Source: Streptomyces sp. JJ66 (GTDB lineage Bacteria; Actinomycetota; Actinomycetes; Streptomycetales; Streptomycetaceae). Taken from it: a DNA stretch of 50,140 nucleotides. Of the stretch, positions 46,506-50,140 are shown piece after piece. Position numbers and translations under genes: made by a program. The stretch's first letter is position 1. Each line of letters starts with the position of its first letter. The stretch spans positions 138,419 through 188,558 of the forward strand of contig NZ_JAEVFI010000016.1 in assembly GCF_019303495.1 (NCBI RefSeq), given 5' to 3'. The notes under the pieces are model-generated. The model ran no database searches and was not told the origin of the DNA. It saw only the letters and a list, made by a program, of their open reading frames with translations.

Positions 46506-47594
46506 ATGGCGCACGAGGTCAGGGGCGTGGTGGCCCGGGGCAAGGGGCGGCCGGTGTCGCTGGAGACGGTGTTGGTGCCCGATCCGGGGCCGGGCGAGGC
46601 GCTGGTGCGGGTGCGGGCGTGCGGGGTGTGCCACACCGACCTGCACTACCGCGAGGGCGGCATCACCGACGACTTTCCGTTCCTGTTGGGCCACGAGGCG
46701 GCGGGCGTGGTGGAGGCGGTCGGCGCTGGCGTGACCGGGGTCGCGCCGGGTGACTTCGTGGTGCTCAACTGGCGTGCGGTGTGCGGCCAGTGCCGGGCGT
46801 GCCGCCGGGGCCGCCCGTGGTACTGCTTCGACACGCACAACGCGACCCAGACGATGACGCTGGCCGACGGCACGGAGTTGACGCCCGCGCTGGGCATCGG
46901 GGCGTTCGCGGAGAAGACCCTCGTCGCGGCGGGCCAGTGCACGAAGGTGGACCCGGCCGCGTCCCCGGCCGCCGTGGGCCTGCTGGGCTGTGGGGTGATG
47001 GCGGGGCTCGGCGCGGCGCTGAACACCGGCGAGGTGGGGCGCGGGGACAGCGTGGCCGTCATCGGCTGCGGCGGTGTCGGCTCGGCGGCGGTGGCGGGCG
47101 CGCGGCTGGCGGGGGCGAGCACGGTCATCGCCGTGGACATCGAGGACCGCAAGCTCCAGTGGGCGCGCGGGCTGGGTGCCACCCACACCGTCAACTCCCG
47201 GGAGCGGGACCCGGTGGAGGCGGTGCGCGAGCTGACCGGCGGCCACGGGGCGGACGTCGTCATCGAGGCCGTGGGCCGCCCGGAGACCTACCAACAAGCG
47301 TTCTACGCCCGCGACCTGGCCGGAACCGTCGTCCTCGTCGGCGTCCCCACCCCCGAGATGCGGCTGGAACTGCCGCTGCTGGACGTGTTCGGGCGCGGCG
47401 GCGCGCTGAAGTCGTCCTGGTACGGCGACTGCCTGCCGTCCCGTGACTTCCCGATGCTCACCGACCTCTACCTCCAGGGCCGCCTCGATCTGGACGCCTT
47501 CGTCTCCGAGACCATCGCCCTGGACGACGTGGAGGAGGCGTTCGCGCGGATGGAACGCGGCGAGGTGCTGCGCTCGGTGGTGACGCTGCCGTGA
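46506..47594 (+). CDS. mscR: S-(hydroxymethyl)mycothiol dehydrogenase (MscR type)
   Basis: 362 residues from ATG 46506 behind AAGGGAG. Zinc-dependent medium-chain dehydrogenase: catalytic zinc Cys in [16 protein letters not shown] and [14 protein letters not shown]; structural zinc Cys in [18 protein letters not shown] loop [15 protein letters not shown]. Highly like the mycothiol-dependent formaldehyde dehydrogenase that also reduces S-nitrosomycothiol. Overlaps the MBL-fold hydrolase gene by 4 bases, the usual partner. Together they remove formaldehyde and possibly NO adducts, complementing HmpA in this window. Confidence 0.9.
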   Translation: MAHEVRGVVARGKGRPVSLETVLVPDPGPGEALVRVRACGVCHTDLHYREGGITDDFPFLLGHEAAGVVEAVGAGVTGVAPGDFVVLNWRAVCGQCRACRRGRPWYCFDTHNATQTMTLADGTELTPALGIGAFAEKTLVAAGQCTKVDPAASPAAVGLLGCGVMAGLGAALNTGEVGRGDSVAVIGCGGVGSAAVAGARLAGASTVIAVDIEDRKLQWARGLGATHTVNSRERDPVEAVRELTGGHGADVVIEAVGRPETYQQAFYARDLAGTVVLVGVPTPEMRLELPLLDVFGRGGALKSSWYGDCLPSRDFPMLTDLYLQGRLDLDAFVSETIALDDVEEAFARMERGEVLRSVVTLP

Positions 47595-48259
47595 GCCCCA
47601 ACAGCCCCAAAGGCCCCGCGAGTCCCGCCAGCCCCGTGCGCATCGACCACACCGTCACCTCCGGCACGTTCAGCCTGGACGGGGAGACCTTCGAGGTGGA
47701 CAACAACGTGTGGGTGATCGGCGACGACACCGAGTGCGTCGTCATCGACGCGCCGCACGACGCCGCCGCGATCCGCGCGGTGGTGGGCGGGCGGCGGGTG
47801 CTGGCCGTCCTGGCCACCCACGCCCACGACGACCACGTGCGCGTCGCCCCCGAGCTGGCGGACGCCGTGGGCGCGCCGGTGCTGCTGCACCCCGCCGACC
47901 TGCCGGTGTGGCGCCTGACCCACCCCGAGCGGACCCCGGACGCCGAACTGACCGACGGCCAGGTGATCCCGCTGGCCGGGGCGGAGCTGTGGGTGCTGCA
48001 CACCCCGGGGCACGCGCCGGGCGCGTGCTGCTTCCACGTCCCGGCGCTCGGTGCCGTCTTCACCGGCGACACCCTGTTCCGGGGCGGCCCCGGCGCGACC
48101 GGCCGCTCGTTCTCGGACTTCGGCACGATCATCGCCTCGATCCGCGACCACCTGCTGACGCTGCCCCCGGACACCGCCGTCCACCCAGGACACGGCGAGT
48201 CCACCACCATCGGCGCCGAGGCACCGCACCTGGACGAGTGGATCACCCGGGGCCACTGA
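47591..48259 (+). CDS. MBL-fold hydrolase partner of the mycothiol dehydrogenase
   Basis: 222 residues from GTG 47591. Metallo-beta-lactamase fold metal ligands: [15 protein letters not shown] (HxHxDH), [24 protein letters not shown] (Asp) and VHPGHGEST (last His). Resembles glyoxalase II-like thioesterases. Next to mscR it probably hydrolyses S-formylmycothiol to formate and mycothiol. N-terminal 15 residues are a short Pro/Ser-rich tag. Confidence 0.88.
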   Translation: MSPNSPKGPASPASPVRIDHTVTSGTFSLDGETFEVDNNVWVIGDDTECVVIDAPHDAAAIRAVVGGRRVLAVLATHAHDDHVRVAPELADAVGAPVLLHPADLPVWRLTHPERTPDAELTDGQVIPLAGAELWVLHTPGHAPGACCFHVPALGAVFTGDTLFRGGPGATGRSFSDFGTIIASIRDHLLTLPPDTAVHPGHGESTTIGAEAPHLDEWITRGH

Positions 48260-48994
48260 CCGCGCGCCGCCCGGCTTCACCCGCGCACGGGCGGCCACGC
48301 ATGCTGGTTCCGCGCCCAGGCTCACCTCGCGCACATCGCGGGATTGCGGTGCATACTTCGCGGTCACGTAAGGGCCGCCCGCGCGCTCAGCGACGCAGCC
48401 GACCGGAGCACTCCCCCGGGCCACGCGACGAGGACCGCTGCTGAGACCACCTCAGCTTGACGGAGCAAGCGCAGGCATTCCCTACTCGGGCGCGGCCAAG
48501 CGGGAAGGGGGAGGATCAGCGGGTCGCGCGGATGCCTCGCTTGCGTAATCCGCTGATGGTGCTCACCACGTCGGCCACGTCGTCGTTCTCTCACGACGAG
48601 TACGGCACTTGGTGGCACCACGCCTGCCGACGGTGGGCGGGCCGCGGACATTCCGCCCTGCGGCCCGGCCACCGTCTTTCCGGCTCCGAACACGCGATAA
48701 CGCATCGGTTCCGATGCGTTATCGCAAGCACTGCAACCCTCCTGACGTGGCATAAGTCACACCCAATACCCGCCGGTTGTGAGTTTCTATCCGATTCCTG
48801 AATTAGGCGCACCGCCAAACCCCTGCTTTAATGGGGAACTTGAATACAGGAGACGAAGAGAACTGCCCATTCTCGACTCCTGCTGACCGCCGAACTTTAG
48901 GACTGTGATAAAGCCACGCAGCGCATTGCCGCGCATTCTGGGCATCACCGCCGCCCCTGACCATTGACGGATCATGACTCAAGGAACCAACCCC
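48260..48994. other. Intergenic region before the secreted pseudoprotease gene
   Basis: 735 bp without a supported gene. The first 430 bp are GC-rich with only Arg/Pro-rich or short frames. A minus-strand run of about 24 codons near 48590-48515 (ending ISGLRKRGIRATR) could be a gene remnant. A perfect 15-bp palindrome sits at 48694-48725. From about 48725 the composition turns AT-rich, which fits the promoter of the next gene. Confidence 0.5.
48694..48725. repeat. Perfect 32-bp palindrome
   Basis: GCGATAACGCATCGG and its exact complement are separated by TT. No U tract, and 435 bp from the nearest upstream stop codon, so a simple terminator role is not obvious; a regulator site or element end is possible. 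Confidence 0.7.
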
Positions 48995-50140
48995 ATGCGC
49001 CACACCAGACCCGTGCGCCTCGCCGCGCTGGCCGCGGCTCTCATCGCGAGCCCCTTCGTGCTGAGCGGCGCACCCGCGGCCGCCGTGACCGGCCCCGCCT
49101 CGGACGCCGCCGACACCACCCACACCTACACCGCTCAGCTCACCATGGGAGAGCACGACCGCGGCTGTTCCGGCGTGCTCGTAGCGCCGATGTGGCTCGC
49201 CACCTCCGCTAGCTGCTTCGCCGACGACCCCAACGGCGTTTCCGCGGGCAAGCCCGCCCAGGACACCACCGCCACCATTGGCCGCATCGACCTGACCACT
49301 GCCAAGGGTGCCGTCCGCGACGTGGTCGAACTCGTTCCCCGCGCCGACCGTGATCTCGTCCTTGCCCGGCTCGCCGAACCGGTGAACAGCATCACCCCCG
49401 TCCGGCTCGCCGATACCCCGCCCGCGGCTGGCGACACGCTCACCGTGGCAGGCTATGGCCGCACCAAGGACGAATGGGCGCCGCTGAAACTGCATACCGG
49501 CGCCTTCGCTGTCGACGCCGCCCCGGTCGGCACCGACCTGAACATCACGGGCAAGGACGGTGCGGCCGTCTGCCCAGGTGACACCGGCGGACCCGCCCTA
49601 CGTACAGTCAACGGAGTAGCGGAACTCGTCGCCGTCAACAGCCGCTCCTGGCAGGGTGGTTGTTTCGGCGTCGACGCCACCAGCACCAGTGCCATCAACA
49701 CCCGCACGGACGACATTGCCGACTGGATCGGCGCAACCGTCAACAGGCCGAGCACCACCGACTTCAACGACGATGGTGTGGACGACATCGGCCTGCTCTA
49801 CGACTACGGAACCGCCGAGGACGGTCGTGGGCGCATGGGGTTGTGGCGGTTCACCGGCACCGGCACCGGTTTCGACGTCCCGGTGAAGAACTGGGACAGT
49901 TTCACGGACTCCGGCCACAGCTGGACCTGGGACAACAGCAAGCCCATCCCCGGTGACTTCAACGGCGACGGCAAAGACGACGTCGCCGTCCTCTACAACA
50001 GGGGGACCGCTGAGGACGGCCGTAGGCGCACCGCCCTGTGGGCCTTCACCAGCACCGGGGATGGCTTCAGCAACCCGGTCCGCGTCTGGGACTCTCTCAC
50101 CGACTCCGGCCACAGCTGGACCTGGGACAACAGCAAACCC
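48995..50140 (+). CDS. Secreted trypsin-fold pseudoprotease with VCBS/FG-GAP repeats (partial)
   Basis: Starts at ATG 48995 with AAGGA 9 bases upstream and runs off the window (382 codons visible). Signal peptide residues 1-30 (RLAALAAALIASPFVLSGAP, AAAV). The chymotrypsin-type domain at about 42-245 keeps its fold motifs (YTAQLTMGEHDRGCSGVLVA, ITPVRLADTPPAAGDTLTVA, VNSRSWQGGCFG) and the middle Asp in DRDLVLARL. However, the His motif reads ATSASC in place of TAAHC, and the Ser motif reads PGDTGGPAL in place of GDSGGP. VCBS-type blades follow from about 255 with calcium loops DFNDDGVDD and DFNGDGKDD. Without His and Ser it should not hydrolyse peptides; a binding or adhesion role is likely. 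Related in layout to the protein cut at the left edge. Confidence 0.85.
   Translation, partial: MRHTRPVRLAALAAALIASPFVLSGAPAAAVTGPASDAADTTHTYTAQLTMGEHDRGCSGVLVAPMWLATSASCFADDPNGVSAGKPAQDTTATIGRIDLTTAKGAVRDVVELVPRADRDLVLARLAEPVNSITPVRLADTPPAAGDTLTVAGYGRTKDEWAPLKLHTGAFAVDAAPVGTDLNITGKDGAAVCPGDTGGPALRTVNGVAELVAVNSRSWQGGCFGVDATSTSAINTRTDDIADWIGATVNRPSTTDFNDDGVDDIGLLYDYGTAEDGRGRMGLWRFTGTGTGFDVPVKNWDSFTDSGHSWTWDNSKPIPGDFNGDGKDDVAVLYNRGTAEDGRRRTALWAFTSTGDGFSNPVRVWDSLTDSGHSWTWDNSKP
49907..49941 (+). repeat. 195-bp period repeat, first copy
   Basis: The stretch from 49907 recurs identically for 35 bases at 50102-50136, exactly 65 codons later, encoding the blade motif DSGHSWTWDNSK. Near-identity at the DNA level suggests recent blade duplication or gene conversion. 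Confidence 0.9.
50102..50136 (+). repeat. 195-bp period repeat, second copy
   Basis: Second copy of the 35-base identical segment of 49907-49941, at the right edge of the window. Confidence 0.9.

Noticed and set aside
48364..48753. 129-codon minus-strand frame in the gene-free region before the pseudoprotease
   Set aside because: Arg/Pro-rich, no start site, spans the palindrome; not supported as a gene.

Overview
The window is about 50 kb of a very GC-rich actinobacterial chromosome, almost certainly Streptomyces or a close relative. Supporting signs are strong G/C third-position bias, many GTG and TTG starts, NsrR with HmpA, a mycothiol-type dehydrogenase pair, an NnaR-type HemD/winged-helix fusion and a HATPase/Scr1/DUF397 cluster. 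From memory, the backbone murA - HU - malic enzyme - HelD - RsuA/SigU - NnaR - NarK matches the order around SCO2949-SCO2959 of S. coelicolor.

Layout. 1-10.6 kb is an accessory, visibly less GC-rich stretch. It holds the end of a VCBS/FG-GAP protein, a decayed IS701-type element with intact terminal repeats, a small membrane PH-domain protein, a 1125-residue Tat-exported ALF-repeat protein with a glycine-zipper C terminus (a toxin/immunity-like pair), and two secreted paralogues, the second broken. Between the paralogues sits an IS5-type element whose right terminal repeat is split by a 2.06-kb group II intron. 10.6-22.5 kb is mainly core: a Lon-like S16 protease, an IclR regulator, an SF2 helicase, a three-subunit molybdenum hydroxylase operon whose large subunit lacks the usual catalytic Glu, DUF3039, YqgE/AlgH and MurA. 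22.6-34 kb is core and stress/nitrogen functions: HU, malic enzyme, NsrR-HmpA with two NsrR-like operators, HelD, SigU/RsuA-like ECF pair, and NnaR and NarK with GlnR-box-like sites.

34-45 kb is a patchwork of small systems. It contains an ATP-grasp enzyme with a 44-residue exported peptide and a divergent TrmB/LuxR-type regulator, a VapBC pair, a GNAT, a hydrolase/TetR pair with its own palindrome, and a PIMT-like methyltransferase 4 nt behind a 32-residue peptide gene (candidate aspartimide-type RiPP). It also contains an AraC/GyrI regulator, the HATPase/Scr1/DUF397 cluster, and a TnpB element with a divergent ribbon-helix-helix gene. 45-50 kb holds HemC, the mycothiol formaldehyde dehydrogenase with its MBL hydrolase, and the start of a secreted trypsin-fold protein that has lost catalytic His and Ser and carries VCBS repeats like those at the left edge.

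Best candidates for undescribed biology are the ATP-grasp/peptide/regulator locus, the methyltransferase/peptide locus, the ALF-repeat protein with its membrane PH neighbour, and the intron-in-IS composite. All functions are read from sequence by eye; no database search or structure prediction was run.
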